Of a stretch of 64,000 nucleotides of DNA, positions 63,901-64,000 are shown piece by piece; the stretch's first letter is position 1; the number at the start of each line of letters is the position of its first letter. Below the pieces are notes generated by a model that saw only the letters and a program-made list of their open reading frames with translations, made no database searches and had not been told where the DNA came from. Position numbers and translations under genes: made by a program. The stretch is from Anarhynchus alexandrinus (taxonomy: Eukaryota > Chordata > Aves > Charadriiformes > Charadriidae). The DNA lies in NCBI GenBank assembly GCA_008711295.1, contig VUYV01000041.1:3565317-3629316 (forward strand). Direction: 5' to 3'.

Positions 63901-64000
63901 TTAAAACTCCTCTGAGTTTGACTCACAGAGAAGATGACTTTATGTGAAATATATTTTGAAAACATTAGGGGGAGGATTTGGATTTTATCACTTCTTTTAT
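57961..64000. other. Non-coding stretch, no gene supported
   Basis: About 6 kb to the window end. Frames of up to 157 codons (60788-61261, + strand) lack domains and splice support. A perfect 10-bp-arm hairpin is at 61471-61496. TTAAGAAAGACC occurs twice 18 bases apart at 61002 and 61020. No recognisable repeats. Confidence 0.5.
61471..61496. repeat. Perfect inverted repeat: 10-bp arms, 6-base loop
   Basis: TCACATAGCT is followed by TCTGAT and then AGCTATGTGA. It is a short hairpin with no poly-T or coding context; the function is unknown. Confidence 0.85.

Overview
This looks like a bird (archosaur) nuclear genome window. The composition is AT-leaning and mostly single-copy, there are no bacterial-style operons, and the clear interspersed repeats are CR1 LINEs with the avian-type 3' end (ATTCTATG-type octamer repeats), plus very old amniote relics (MIR-type SINE, a Penelope-like retroelement remnant, and short non-autonomous repeats of a kind common in turtles and crocodilians). 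There are no Alu, B1 or L1 elements and no recognisable endogenous retrovirus, which fits a bird better than a mammal. All family assignments rest on remembered consensus sequences; no search was run.

The window is gene-poor. I cannot name any gene in it. The best coding candidate is at the extreme left: a possible last coding exon on the + strand (about 515-669, stop codon at the end) followed by sequence with AATAAA signals that could be its 3' UTR. A second, weaker candidate is a possible 3'-terminal exon of a - strand gene around 38.9-38.4 kb, with a short reading frame, about 270 bases of possible 3' UTR and a - strand AATAAA. Other open frames are short, lack recognisable domains and look like chance frames; the longest non-repeat one (33181-33786, - strand) is not convincing.

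Layout: 1-2.3 kb possible end of a + strand gene; 2.3-17 kb non-coding with one CR1 tail (10.05 kb), A-tracts and old repeat fragments; 17.1-19.4 kb the repeat-rich part, with an old + strand CR1 fragment lying tail-to-tail with a 1.1-kb - strand CR1 that still shows much of the reverse transcriptase C-terminus but with broken catalytic residues; 19.4-38.4 kb mainly unique non-coding DNA with one more CR1 (25.25 kb) and a perfect hairpin (26.57 kb); 38.4-38.9 kb possible - strand terminal exon; 39.55 kb a clear MIR-type SINE; 45.1 kb a second CR1 tail sharing 94 identical bases with the 10.05-kb copy; 48.4-48.9 kb a decayed Penelope-like element; 51.4-51.9 kb an old repeat; 57.4-57.96 kb a purine-rich block; the remainder is unique non-coding sequence.

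I found no CRISPR array, tRNA, rRNA or obviously new biological system. The points most worth checking are the identity of the left-edge exon, the Penelope-like relic, and the identical CR1 tails 35 kb apart.
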